From NCBI RefSeq assembly GCF_002749975.1, contig NZ_PEIG01000012.1, positions 62,001 through 126,000 of the forward strand: a stretch of DNA of 64,000 nt. Direction: 5' to 3'. Each line of letters opens with the position of its first letter. The first letter of the stretch is position 1. A program made the translations under genes and the position numbers. The notes beneath the pieces were generated by a model, which had not been told where the DNA came from, ran no database searches, and was given only the letters and a program-made list of their open reading frames with translations. Below are positions 52,230 through 61,286 of the stretch, one piece after another. The stretch comes from Gloeocapsopsis sp. IPPAS B-1203 (GTDB lineage: Bacteria > Cyanobacteriota > Cyanobacteriia > Cyanobacteriales > Chroococcidiopsidaceae).

Positions 52230-54274
52230 GCAGTTCATGCTCAATTCAGTTTGTGTGGAAGCGATGGAAAGTAGTTAGTGTTTTTGCGATCATAGCGATG
52301 ACTTGGCTAGCTACCATACTACCTGTCCAAGCGCAAGGAGCAGATGAAGAACTAGTACGCATCTGGCCTACAAATAATACAACTATACTGGTTGGGCAAC
52401 GCTTTGATTTGCGTGTAGAAAGCTTAATTCCTGGGCAGTCAGCACCGACATTAGAATCGATCACAATCAACGGCAATAACTTTACCGGAACCTTTAGGCA
52501 GCGCATCAACGAACAGTTACAACTACCTGGCGGTACTATCGAAGTAGGACAACCACCTGAAGACTCCAACCTTTTTGGTCAAACACTCCGCAACTGGAGT
52601 TTACCTAAGCCAGGAAGTTACGAAATTGTAGCGACTCTGAACATCGACGGACGCCAAGTTTCCGCCCGTAATACTTACCGCGTTCAACCATTTCAACAAC
52701 GAGGTCAACTCAACAAAGTGATCTTTTTCGTTGGCGATGGAATGGGAACACCGTTACGCACAGGGGCGCGGATTATGAAATACGGTGTTAGAGATGGTCA
52801 ACCAGGTGGCTATCTTGAGATGGAGCAAATGCCTGTATCAGGATTAGTATCTACCCACTCGCTCAATAGTATTGTTCCAGATTCAGCAAATACTGCTGCT
52901 GCTTGGGTTTCTGGGGCAAAAACGATCAACAACGCACTCAATGCGTTTCCTGACAATACACCTGAAAATCCTCTCGACAATCCCCGAATTGAAACTTTAC
53001 CTCAGTATATGAAGCGGAGATACAACTGGGGTATCGGGATGGTAACGACAGCCTTTACAACTGATGCGACACCTTCATCCTTTGCAGCCAATCAAGTCCA
53101 GCGCGCTCAATTTGAAGCGATCGCACAACAATATTTTGACTTTTTTCAGGATGGTTGGTATGTACCAGAAACAGGATATCGTAGCTTAAAAGAATTATCT
53201 CAACCTGTTGATGTTCTTTTAGGTCCAGGAGCACGTCATTATATCCCAGACGAGAACAGTGCAGCTCAGTTTAGAGATACAGTATTTCGCCGCGACAATC
53301 AAGATCTCGTAGCAGTTGCCCGACAGCAGGGCTACAGTATTGTCACCGACTTAAACAGCATGAATCAAGCTCCTAACAATCGCCCAATCTTTGGTTTATT
53401 TTTAGGAGATTTTCGTGAAGGCGCGGCTTTAGGTCCACAAAATATTCCTTCAGTACTGGATCTATTGATTGCGCGTGGTAGAGCAACAATTGACGGTAGA
53501 GGCGCTCGTCAATTAACTCCTCCTGTTCCCTCAGAATTTGCCACAATTCCCACATTAGAAGAGATGACTAGAAAGGCGATCGCTGTTCTTGAAGCAGAAT
53601 CGCCTCAAGGTTGGATGCTGCAAGTTGAGTCTTCGCAATCTGATAAACTCGCTCACCCCCTCGATCCTGATCGGACACTTTACGAAGTTCTCACTTTGGA
53701 TAAATCTGTGGGAGCGGTACGCCAATTTGTTGCCCAAAATCCTAATGCACTCATTCTTGTCACGGCGGATCACGCTCAAGGTCAGACTGTAGGTGGTACC
53801 GTTGACTCACAAGCAATCCGCGAAGGTAGAATTGATTTGAATGATGCCATGCAGTCATTTGAAGACGCAGGTTTCCCGACTTATCAAGACATAGATGGCG
53901 ACGGCTATCCTAATGAGGCAAATCCTAGCACTAAGTTAGCGATAGGTATTTCAGCACGACCTACATTTCGGACTAACTTCTTAACCGACGACTTGAATTT
54001 ACCTCCCTCTGGGGATGATGGTACTGAGCCTAATCCTGAGCGCGATCCCAATGGCTTACTGTTGACTAATGACTTAGAACGCGGTACGACTGTTGCAAAT
54101 CATACGGCAGACGATGTTCCGATCGCTGCTCAAGGACCTGGAGCCGGATTATTTACTGGTGTCATGGATAACATTGAAGTTTTCCAACGCATGGCTGCTG
54201 TGATTTCTGGCGTGAGAAATCGTCAAGACTTAGCTACTGGTAGACCATTTACCGCTACGGAGACTGAATCATGA
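52226..54274 (+). CDS. Alkaline phosphatase (PhoA family), secreted
   Basis: The 682-residue protein starts with a signal peptide (to about residue 37, ending PVQAQGA). The catalytic domain shows FVGDGMGTP, the nucleophile-Ser motif in PDSANTAAAWVSG and the metal site VTADHAQGQTVGG. A calcium-binding DxDGDGxxxE loop (YQDIDGDGYPNEANP, around residue 556) is also visible. It hydrolyses phosphate monoesters outside the cytoplasm. The start overlaps the CDF stop, and its own stop overlaps the next start. The zinc-dependent enzyme and CDF partner suggest linked zinc handling. Confidence 0.9.
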   Translation: MSSSCSIQFVWKRWKVVSVFAIIAMTWLATILPVQAQGADEELVRIWPTNNTTILVGQRFDLRVESLIPGQSAPTLESITINGNNFTGTFRQRINEQLQLPGGTIEVGQPPEDSNLFGQTLRNWSLPKPGSYEIVATLNIDGRQVSARNTYRVQPFQQRGQLNKVIFFVGDGMGTPLRTGARIMKYGVRDGQPGGYLEMEQMPVSGLVSTHSLNSIVPDSANTAAAWVSGAKTINNALNAFPDNTPENPLDNPRIETLPQYMKRRYNWGIGMVTTAFTTDATPSSFAANQVQRAQFEAIAQQYFDFFQDGWYVPETGYRSLKELSQPVDVLLGPGARHYIPDENSAAQFRDTVFRRDNQDLVAVARQQGYSIVTDLNSMNQAPNNRPIFGLFLGDFREGAALGPQNIPSVLDLLIARGRATIDGRGARQLTPPVPSEFATIPTLEEMTRKAIAVLEAESPQGWMLQVESSQSDKLAHPLDPDRTLYEVLTLDKSVGAVRQFVAQNPNALILVTADHAQGQTVGGTVDSQAIREGRIDLNDAMQSFEDAGFPTYQDIDGDGYPNEANPSTKLAIGISARPTFRTNFLTDDLNLPPSGDDGTEPNPERDPNGLLLTNDLERGTTVANHTADDVPIAAQGPGAGLFTGVMDNIEVFQRMAAVISGVRNRQDLATGRPFTATETES

Positions 54275-54720
54275 CACTGAGTAAACCAAACGCAACTATG
54301 TTCAAATTCAAAAAACTACTGCGTTCCAAACGACTACGGTTAGTGACGGGTGTCATCCTTGCTGTAACAGTATTTGCATTACTAACACTACAACCTAGCC
54401 TAGCGTTTCGGGCGCGTCCTCAGGGAGATAGTTTGCTATATGGTAAATTAGCTGATACTCGCCGCATACACGATGGACATGGCGTAGTAGCAAATGCCAA
54501 AGTCACAATTAATTCCATCCCACCACAAACAACTCGTACCGACAATCAAGGTCAATTTTGGTTTAAAGGATTGCGAGATGTTCATTACGTCCTTAAGATA
54601 GAATTACCTTACGATCGCAGCAACGTCTACTCATTATCTACTAATGTGCATGGTCAAACAGGCGATTTTTTTGATATTAGTAATGATGAGAGGCATAATT
54701 TGCACGAAATGGACTACTAA
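54271..54720 (+). CDS. Secreted carboxypeptidase-regulatory-like beta-sandwich protein
   Basis: The 149-residue protein has a hydrophobic helix (VTGVILAVTVFALLTLQPS, residues 27-45) and then a beta-sandwich of the carboxypeptidase regulatory-like type: VVANAKVTINSIPPQTTRTD, NQGQFWFKGLRDVHY. It could bind the phosphatase or surface. Its ATG at 54271 overlaps the TGA of the phosphatase gene; a second ATG at 54298 would also fit. The function is inferred only from the fold and operon. Confidence 0.75.
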   Translation: MTLSKPNATMFKFKKLLRSKRLRLVTGVILAVTVFALLTLQPSLAFRARPQGDSLLYGKLADTRRIHDGHGVVANAKVTINSIPPQTTRTDNQGQFWFKGLRDVHYVLKIELPYDRSNVYSLSTNVHGQTGDFFDISNDERHNLHEMDY

Positions 54721-54775
54721 CACCAATTCATTTTAAGGTTGGCACAAGTAGACAGAAAAAGAATTAGTATCTAGT

Positions 54776-54806
54776 AGCTGGGGAAGAATTAAACCCCCAG
54801 CTTTTT
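54776..54806 (+). terminator. Rho-independent terminator of the CDF-phosphatase operon
   Basis: AGCTGGGG (54776-54783) pairs with CCCCAGCT (54795-54802) around 11 bases and is followed by TTTT. It lies between convergent genes. Confidence 0.8.
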
Positions 54807-54808
54807 AA

Positions 54809-55447
54809 TTAAGTTCCTGGTAAAGAGCGCAAATGCTCATTAAGGTGAGTACGATCAGCTAAAGCATGAAGCAGTGGACCATGCGTTCCAAACTCTACAA
54901 TACTAACAGAACCCACAGGGCATCCTAAGCGATAACGAAAGCGCCCAACATCGATTCCAAGCAGACTACATAACATGATGCGAATCGTTGCTTTATGCGA
55001 GACGATTAGTATATTGCCACTTTTGTACGAATTTTTAATTTCTTCAATGACTTGCATGGCGCGAGAGGCGATCGCTACGGCTAATTCACCACCAGTCGGA
55101 GGATACCACGCCGGATCTGCTGACCAGCGAATATAATCGTCGTGATAATCGCGAGCTACCGCATCGACTGACAAGCCTTCCCATTTACCAAAGTTGATTT
55201 CTTTTAAACCATCGCGTAGTTGTAAGTCTATTCCTAGTGCTTCACATAAAGGTTTTGCAGTTGCGATCGTGCGTTGCATGGGGCTAGAAACAACAGCCTC
55301 CCAGGAACTATGACGGTAAGCCGCAGCAAAAGCTTGCGCCATCTCCAGTCCTTCTGGTGTCAAACTTGGATCAATAGCACCACAAAAAGCATTGTTTCGG
55401 CTGCACTCCGTTTGTCCGTGGCGCAAAAAATAAAGCGAAATAGCCAC
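54809..55447 (-). CDS. Histidine phosphatase (phosphoglycerate mutase-like) protein
   Basis: The 212-residue protein has the RHG motif near its start (LYFLRHGQTECS) and the second catalytic region LIVSHKATIRIMLCS, as in cofactor-dependent phosphoglycerate mutases and phosphatases. It probably acts on a small phosphate ester; the exact substrate is unknown. GTG at 55447 is chosen because AGAGG stands nine bases upstream; a GTG two codons earlier is also possible. Convergent to the phosphatase operon. Confidence 0.82.
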   Translation of the reverse strand: MAISLYFLRHGQTECSRNNAFCGAIDPSLTPEGLEMAQAFAAAYRHSSWEAVVSSPMQRTIATAKPLCEALGIDLQLRDGLKEINFGKWEGLSVDAVARDYHDDYIRWSADPAWYPPTGGELAVAIASRAMQVIEEIKNSYKSGNILIVSHKATIRIMLCSLLGIDVGRFRYRLGCPVGSVSIVEFGTHGPLLHALADRTHLNEHLRSLPGT

Positions 55448-56002
55448 AATCACCTCTTTTGAGCTGCTGTTGATTGAATCCTAAAGCCAATTCCTTATGA
55501 GTACTAAGATGACTTCAAAACTTAAGTCTCATTGAGCTAGGAAACTTTGAGCATTGCTCTACTAAGGTTATAAGAAAACTTGATAATTTACTGTTTAATA
55601 CTTAACCAATTTTCCTTTAAACATCATTGGTTAAATTTATTACAGTAAGATTACTATCTTAATCAATCTACCTGTATAATAACATACCTCAAGAATGTCA
55701 ATATTGCATTTATGCTGTTATCAAGTTATTCTTACATCTTAATAAAGATTGTATAAAAAATTTAATGAATAACACAGCATTATTGAAGCGGAGATTTACC
55801 AGCAAACTAGTTTGGATAATATATTTGCAATTTGAGAACCTTTCAGTACGCATGCAACTACCCTAGTGGCTCTGAATGAAAGCTAAGGCTTTTAAAGAAG
55901 CGATTGTTTTCAGGAACTAAAAACTTTTGGTTCCATCGTAATTGCATGAGATTTTATGCCAAAAACTCTTTTGAAGAAGTGGTGTTCAGAGGAAAATCAG
56001 AT
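55448..56002. other. Intergenic region upstream of the trypsin-like protease
   Basis: A 555-base AT-rich stretch with the promoters of two divergent genes. A perfect inverted repeat is at 55602-55634. No additional gene with a ribosome binding site was seen; a frame reading back to 55904 lacks one and is judged not translated. Confidence 0.55.
55602..55634. promoter_or_regulatory. Perfect 9-base inverted repeat, possible operator
   Basis: TTAACCAAT (55602-55610) and ATTGGTTAA (55626-55634) are exact inverse complements separated by 15 bases (about 1.5 turns apart in centres). It stands 370 bases before the protease start. It could be a regulator site or a weak hairpin; no T-run follows. Confidence 0.4.
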
Positions 56003-57130
56003 ATGAAATTTCAAATTCGTTTTCAATTATACTTAGTGTTCATTACAACAATCGCAGGTGTAGTACCTAATGTGGTTATGGCTGCGCCTGGCTTTGTTTC
56101 TAAAGTCAATGACACTCTTACTACCAATAGCAACAATACTTACTGGACTCCACAGCGGCTGCAGAATGCTAAACCATTAAATTTACCTAAACCTACCAAT
56201 CAGTTAACAACACAGACAGTTCCATTAGCAGGAACTCCAGTAAGTGCAAGCGGTCAAGCACCAACAATTAATATTGCACCTGATTTACAAAACAAGTTAT
56301 TTCAACCACGTCAGACAAATTCTATAGCCAATGAGCAACTAGTACAACCTAACAATGCTGGTTCAGCAAGAGCTTACTTTACAAGTTCTCGACTTGTTCC
56401 TTTATCAGCAGATCTTGTCTATCCTTATAGAGCAGTAGGAAAACTCTTTTTTACAATACCTGGTCAAGGTGACTTTGTTTGCTCTGGTGCAGTTATCAAA
56501 CCTAGAATTGTTTTAACCGCAGGTCACTGCGTTCACGGTGGTAGTGGCGGTCAAAATGGCTTCTTTACTAATTTCTTATTTGTTCCTGCATATCGAGATG
56601 GTGCTGCGCCCTATAAGTCTTGGAGTTGGAGTTATGTACTAACTCCAGATGTTTGGGCTAAAGGTAATGGCGTTGTTCCCAACGCAGCTGACTACGCGGT
56701 AATTGAAATCAACGATTTATCCTTTAAAGGAGTCTACCGCAAAATTGGTCAAGTGACTGGCTCTCTTGGTTTTAAGACTTTTAGTCTTTTTCCTAACCAC
56801 GCAACTTTACTTGGTTATCCAGGCAATCTTGATAATGGCAATAAAATGCACCAAGTTAATGCTCAAAGTTTCCGCACCCGAACTCCCAATTCGGTAGAAT
56901 ATGGTTCTGATATGCGAGGAGGTTCAAGTGGTGGACCTTGGATACAAAATTTTGGAGTAGCATCTGTAGGGCAAAACGGAGGACAGAATCCTAGTTTAAA
57001 TCAAATTATTGGAATTACTTCTTACGGCCCTGCCTCAACTGCTCTTCTATTTCAAGGTAGTTCTGTTCCCGATTCTCGCTTCGTAAATATGTTAAATACA
57101 ATCTGCAATAGAAGACCTGGAAACTGTTAG
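56003..57130 (+). CDS. Secreted trypsin-like serine protease
   Basis: The 375-residue protein has a signal peptide (MKFQIRFQLYLVFITTIAGV, cut near the AAPGF), a Gln/Asn/Pro-rich spacer of about 110 residues and a chymotrypsin-fold domain. The triad is visible as His in LTAGHCVHGG, Asp in NAADYAVIEIN and Ser in MRGGSSGGPWIQ. It would act outside the cytoplasmic membrane. AGAGGAAA stands eight bases before the ATG at 56003, which supports this start over a longer frame that begins upstream without one. It is followed by a secreted protein of unknown function. Confidence 0.87.
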   Translation: MKFQIRFQLYLVFITTIAGVVPNVVMAAPGFVSKVNDTLTTNSNNTYWTPQRLQNAKPLNLPKPTNQLTTQTVPLAGTPVSASGQAPTINIAPDLQNKLFQPRQTNSIANEQLVQPNNAGSARAYFTSSRLVPLSADLVYPYRAVGKLFFTIPGQGDFVCSGAVIKPRIVLTAGHCVHGGSGGQNGFFTNFLFVPAYRDGAAPYKSWSWSYVLTPDVWAKGNGVVPNAADYAVIEINDLSFKGVYRKIGQVTGSLGFKTFSLFPNHATLLGYPGNLDNGNKMHQVNAQSFRTRTPNSVEYGSDMRGGSSGGPWIQNFGVASVGQNGGQNPSLNQIIGITSYGPASTALLFQGSSVPDSRFVNMLNTICNRRPGNC

Positions 57131-57304
57131 CGGTATAAGTATGGACAAAACAAATAAGATGCCTACCTCACATTTCATATTAATTTAGTTAATTTGCATA
57201 ACTATACTGTAATTGTAGTACTTGACTAGTTATTAATACTCGCGAAGAATAATTGTTACTTGTTAAAAAGATTTTTAATAAGCCTAATCTTTATAGAAAA
57301 ATGT

Positions 57305-57793
57305 ATGTTTAAAGTAATAGGAGTGGTTATAGCTTTTCTGCTATTTCCTCAAGTAACCTTAGCTCAAGATCTTTTATGCTATATAGAATGGCGTGGAGAA
57401 ATTATTGATTTATCTAGTAGTATTTGTAATAAAACTAGAATCATAAATAACATTTTACCTAATCGTAATAAATCAAAACCTCAGATAATTTCATTAGAAA
57501 ATATCCGATTTTCTGATGTCACAATTACACCCACTCCTGATGAAAATATTTTAGAGATCAAAGGAAATCTCACGAACGAGTCTAACTTAGCTGGAGTGTT
57601 ACCAGTAATTCAATTGAATGTGTTTGACCGGCGTAATAATCAAGTTGTTGCTAGTACATCTGTATCTATAGAAGCAGGTGATGGGATAGATCCAGGAGAA
57701 CAAATGTCATTTACACAAATGGTGCATACAAGCACTTTTAACCATCATGCAACTCTAACCAATCTCAAAGTCAAAGTTATTAGCTCTAATTAA
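57305..57793 (+). CDS. Secreted protein of unknown function
   Basis: About 162 residues from ATG at 57305, beginning with a signal peptide (MFKVIGVVIAFLLFPQVTLA) and then QDLLCYIEWRGEIIDLSSSIC, a Cys-pair motif common at the start of secreted cyanobacterial proteins. The rest is a beta-rich domain (FSDVTITPTPDENILEIKGNL) of a type seen in surface or periplasmic proteins. A TTG upstream at 57260 would add 15 residues before the signal and is less likely. It lies 174 bases downstream of the protease gene, so co-transcription is possible. Confidence 0.65.
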   Translation: MFKVIGVVIAFLLFPQVTLAQDLLCYIEWRGEIIDLSSSICNKTRIINNILPNRNKSKPQIISLENIRFSDVTITPTPDENILEIKGNLTNESNLAGVLPVIQLNVFDRRNNQVVASTSVSIEAGDGIDPGEQMSFTQMVHTSTFNHHATLTNLKVKVISSN

Positions 57794-57832
57794 ATGAACT
57801 GCAAGACAATAAATATTGTTATCAAATTTCAC

Positions 57833-58090
57833 TTACCACTTTAGATAAGCAGCTTCAGTGCCTTGCTCTCGTCGAATTTTTCCATCTTGCTCAAACCAAG
57901 CAACGATTTGCTGTGGTGTTAAATCTTCTATAGCAACATTATAATCTTGGGCAATATGCTTCAAGAGCTTCCAAGAAGAAATCGTGAGCCGAGTCAAAAA
58001 CTTCTCAGGAGACGATAGCAGCGCTGCATCTACTTTGGCTGATTCTTCTAATGTCAGAAATTGAGTTGAAGGTTGCTGTTGAGCGTCCAT
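57833..58090 (-). CDS. Small protein of unknown function downstream of sufR
   Basis: The 85-residue acidic protein has no membrane segment. It contains LTISSWKLLKHIAQDYNVAI and LTPQQIVAWFEQDGKIRRE, which look like two or three helices. It follows sufR by 15 bases on the same strand, so it shares sufR transcription and probably SufR control. I recall similar small genes beside sufR in other cyanobacteria, but no function is known. Confidence 0.7.
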   Translation of the reverse strand: MDAQQQPSTQFLTLEESAKVDAALLSSPEKFLTRLTISSWKLLKHIAQDYNVAIEDLTPQQIVAWFEQDGKIRREQGTEAAYLKW

Positions 58091-58105
58091 TAAAAAGGTT
58101 GGAGA

Positions 58106-58786
58106 TTAGTGATTTTTTTGTCTTGCTTGGACTAAATATCCACAACGATGTTCGCCGTTAATAATCCAGTGCGTACGTTCTACTGTACAGTCGGGTAAAA
58201 TTGCAGCAAACATTTCTAATTCATGAGTGCAAACGCTAGGAAAAGACTCAGCAACATTAGAAATCGCGCAGTTATGTTCTGTCAGGATAAAGCGATCGCC
58301 TACACTCCTGAATTCATCTACAGGATACCACTCTGCCATGAATCCTTCTGCTTTTCTTAACTCGACTAACTTAGCTACGCGTTCTTTGAGGGAACCATTA
58401 CCAACGCGATCGCGATACTCGATTGCCTTACGCTCCCATTGTTTGCGTAAAATGGAACTCATCTTTTCGCGCCCGACAGTTTCTGCCAGAGTATCTAATA
58501 AAGAAACAGCAAACTCACCATAACTATCCAAATCAGTTGAATCGCGTCGCAAGCGATCGCGCCCTTGAGGGCTTATCTGGTACATATGCTGCGGACGTCC
58601 CATCCCTGCTTGTACTGCTGCGTAGTGTATGAGATCTTCTACTTCAAGATCTTTAAGATGACGGCGAATTGCTTGTGGACTGACTTCTAGCTGCGTAGCA
58701 AGTTCCTGGGCTGTTGCCTGACCCTGTTTAAGTAGATAATGCAGGATATCCTGCTTGGTGGAGGACTGCTGCTGCGTAATCGCCAT
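58106..58786 (-). CDS. sufR: SufR, iron-sulfur responsive repressor of the suf operon
   Basis: The 226-residue protein has a winged helix-turn-helix (DILHYLLKQGQATAQELA, then SPQAIRRHLKDLE) and a C-terminal half with four Cys (EHNCAIS, SVCTHEL, DCTVER, HRCGYLV) that fit cluster binding. In Synechocystis SufR holds [4Fe-4S] clusters and represses sufBCDS and itself. It diverges from sufB, and two matching palindromes lie in between. A small gene follows within 15 bases. Confidence 0.93.
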   Translation of the reverse strand: MAITQQQSSTKQDILHYLLKQGQATAQELATQLEVSPQAIRRHLKDLEVEDLIHYAAVQAGMGRPQHMYQISPQGRDRLRRDSTDLDSYGEFAVSLLDTLAETVGREKMSSILRKQWERKAIEYRDRVGNGSLKERVAKLVELRKAEGFMAEWYPVDEFRSVGDRFILTEHNCAISNVAESFPSVCTHELEMFAAILPDCTVERTHWIINGEHRCGYLVQARQKNH

Positions 58787-58823
58787 CTTTTTACCAAAAT
58801 TTTTAGGTGAAAAATTTACTTTG

Positions 58824-58839
58824 ACAACATAGCTGTTGT
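58824..58839. promoter_or_regulatory. SufR operator 1
   Basis: ACAACATAGCTGTTGT carries CAAC-N6-GTTG (58825-58828 and 58835-58838), extended to a perfect palindrome by one base each side. It lies 38 bases from the sufR start and fits the motif described for SufR of Synechocystis. Confidence 0.8.
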
Positions 58840-58867
58840 TAATGTAGCGTAAAATGGAGATAGATTA

Positions 58868-58885
58868 AACAACATACTCGTTGTT
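58868..58885. promoter_or_regulatory. SufR operator 2
   Basis: AACAACATACTCGTTGTT carries CAAC-N6-GTTG (58870-58873 and 58880-58883) with two extra paired bases each side. Its centre is 45 bases from that of operator 1 and 121 bases before the sufB start, so the two sites can control both directions. Confidence 0.82.
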
Positions 58886-58997
58886 TTAGTTGATTCAATT
58901 GTAACAGCAGTTGCATCAAAAACGTCAAAAACTAAACTAATACCCGTCTTCCAGCCTTAAAGAGATCCTATTACAGAACACTAAGAGAACACTACCC

Positions 58998-60434
58998 ATG
59001 AGTGCCACTGTCAAAACCTTAGTCAATCAGCCCTACAAATACGGATTTGTCACCGACATTGAGGCAGATACGATTCCACGTGGACTGAGCGAAGATGTGA
59101 TTCGGCTAATCTCTGCTAAGAAAGAAGAGCCAGAGTTCATGCTAGAGTTTCGCCTCAAAGCTTTCCGTCAGTGGCAAAAAATGACAGAACCTGCCTGGTC
59201 TAATGTCGAGTATCCTCCGATTAATTACCAGGATATCATTTATTACTCTGCACCGAAGAAGAAGCCCAAGCTCAACAGTATAGAAGAAGTCGATCCTACG
59301 CTTCTAGAAACTTTTGAAAAACTAGGAATTCCTCTCTCAGAGCAAAAACGACTTTCTAACGTAGCAGTGGATGCTATTTTTGATAGCGTTTCCGTGGCGA
59401 CAACATTTAAAGAAAAGCTTGCTGAAGAAGGCGTCATCTTCTGTTCCATTTCCGAAGCCTTACGAGAATATCCAGAGTTAGTGCAAAAGTACTTAGGTAG
59501 CGTTGTTCCCATTGCAGACAACTACTTTGCTGCGTTAAACAGTGCTGTATTCAGCGATGGTTCCTTTGTCTATGTTCCCAAGAACACTAAATGTCCGATG
59601 GAACTGTCTACTTACTTCCGCATTAACAGTGGTGACACTGGACAGTTTGAACGGACGCTGATCGTTGCTGAGGAAGGGAGCTATGTTTCCTACCTTGAAG
59701 GTTGTACAGCACCGATGTACGACACAAATCAACTCCATGCGGCTGTCGTAGAGTTGGTTGCGCTAGACAATGCAGAAATCAAATACTCTACAGTGCAAAA
59801 CTGGTATGCTGGAGATGAAAATGGCAAAGGTGGAATTTACAACTTCGTAACTAAGCGCGGTTTGTGTCAAGGTGTGAACTCTAAAATTTCCTGGACACAA
59901 GTAGAAACAGGTTCAGCAATTACTTGGAAGTATCCCAGTTGCGTCCTCGCAGGCGATAACTCAGTTGGTGAATTTTACTCAGTTGCATTAACGAACAATA
60001 TGCAGCAAGCCGATACTGGAACTAAAATGGTACACGTTGGGAAAAATACTCGTAGTACTATTGTTTCCAAAGGAATCTCCGCTGGACGCTCCTCGAATAG
60101 CTATCGCGGCTTAGTCAAAGTCAGTCCCAATGCCAAAGGTGCAAGAAATTATTCACAGTGCGATTCAATGCTGATCGGGGATAATGCTCATGCCAACACC
60201 TTCCCCTACATTCAAGTACAGAACAACACTGCCAAAGTAGAACATGAAGCGTCAACTTCTAAGATTGGTGAAGAACAGCTATTTTACTTTTCACAGCGTG
60301 GTATATCTGCAGAAGATGCTGTTTCTATGATGATTAGTGGCTTCTGTAAAGATGTCTTCAATCAGTTACCAATGGAGTTTGCAGTAGAAGCAGATCGACT
60401 ACTGAGCTTGAAACTAGAAGGCAGTGTAGGCTAA
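58998..60434 (+). CDS. sufB: Fe-S cluster assembly scaffold SufB
   Basis: SufB is the core scaffold on which the SufBCD complex builds [Fe-S] clusters. The 478-residue protein has the typical N-terminal part ([20 protein letters not shown]) and a long parallel beta-helix ([61 protein letters not shown]). The Glu and Cys residues used in cluster building are expected there (GTCTAPMYD-like EGCTAPMYD). Length is normal. It starts the operon, 60 bases before sufC. Confidence 0.96.
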   Translation: MSATVKTLVNQPYKYGFVTDIEADTIPRGLSEDVIRLISAKKEEPEFMLEFRLKAFRQWQKMTEPAWSNVEYPPINYQDIIYYSAPKKKPKLNSIEEVDPTLLETFEKLGIPLSEQKRLSNVAVDAIFDSVSVATTFKEKLAEEGVIFCSISEALREYPELVQKYLGSVVPIADNYFAALNSAVFSDGSFVYVPKNTKCPMELSTYFRINSGDTGQFERTLIVAEEGSYVSYLEGCTAPMYDTNQLHAAVVELVALDNAEIKYSTVQNWYAGDENGKGGIYNFVTKRGLCQGVNSKISWTQVETGSAITWKYPSCVLAGDNSVGEFYSVALTNNMQQADTGTKMVHVGKNTRSTIVSKGISAGRSSNSYRGLVKVSPNAKGARNYSQCDSMLIGDNAHANTFPYIQVQNNTAKVEHEASTSKIGEEQLFYFSQRGISAEDAVSMMISGFCKDVFNQLPMEFAVEADRLLSLKLEGSVG

Positions 60435-60494
60435 CTGTGGGCTAAGTATTCTCCCTGTACCGTCCTGCTAAATGAACGACACAAAGACAAAAAG

Positions 60495-61286
60495 ATGATT
60501 GTAGAAAACAGTGGAATTGTGCTGTCAGTGCGGGATTTGACAGCCGAAGTAGAAGGAACGCCGATTCTCAAAGGTGTTAACTTAGAAATTAAAGCCGGTG
60601 AAATTCATGCCATCATGGGACCAAATGGTTCTGGTAAAAGCACATTTTCAAAGGTTTTAGCAGGACACCCAGCTTATAAAGTTACTGGCGGTGAGGTGAT
60701 TTATCAAGGTAACAACTTACTAGAAATGGAACCAGAAGAACGCGCCCAAAGTGGTGTGTTTATGGCATTTCAGTATCCACTAGAAATTCCTGGTGTCACC
60801 AACTTAGACTTTCTCCGAGTAGCTTACAACTCGCGACGCAAAGCACAGGGGTTAGAAGAATTAGACGCTTTTGATTTTGATGAAGTAGTCCAAGAGAAGC
60901 TGGAAGTCGTTAAAATGAATCCTACTTTTCTTAACCGTAGTGTTAATGAAGGCTTTTCTGGTGGTGAGAAAAAGCGCAATGAGATTCTGCAAATGGCGCT
61001 ACTCGAACCAAAGCTGGCAATTTTAGATGAGACAGATTCAGGATTAGATATTGACGCGCTCAAAATTGTTGCTAGTGGAGTCAATCAGCTAGCAACTCCA
61101 GACAATGCCATTCTTTTAATTACCCACTATCAGCGTCTACTTAACTACATCGTGCCAGACTTTGTTCATGTTATGGCAGATGGTCGTGTCATCACGAGTG
61201 GTGGTAAAGAATTAGCACTAGAGTTAGAATCGCGTGGCTATGACTGGGTGCTAGAAGAAAATGTATCTGAGGTAGGAGCAAGATGA
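60495..61286 (+). CDS. sufC: Fe-S cluster assembly ATPase SufC
   Basis: The 263-residue ABC-type ATPase drives conformational change of SufB and SufD. Motifs are Walker [17 protein letters not shown], signature [17 protein letters not shown] and Walker [18 protein letters not shown]; the Q-loop is [11 protein letters not shown]. Length is normal, and there is no membrane domain. Its TGA overlaps the ATG of sufD (ATGA), which would keep the two products in step. Confidence 0.96.
   Translation: MIVENSGIVLSVRDLTAEVEGTPILKGVNLEIKAGEIHAIMGPNGSGKSTFSKVLAGHPAYKVTGGEVIYQGNNLLEMEPEERAQSGVFMAFQYPLEIPGVTNLDFLRVAYNSRRKAQGLEELDAFDFDEVVQEKLEVVKMNPTFLNRSVNEGFSGGEKKRNEILQMALLEPKLAILDETDSGLDIDALKIVASGVNQLATPDNAILLITHYQRLLNYIVPDFVHVMADGRVITSGGKELALELESRGYDWVLEENVSEVGAR

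Noticed and set aside
55904-56002. Longer N-terminus for the trypsin-like protease
   Set aside because: The extension lacks a ribosome binding site and would bury the signal peptide that begins at 56003.
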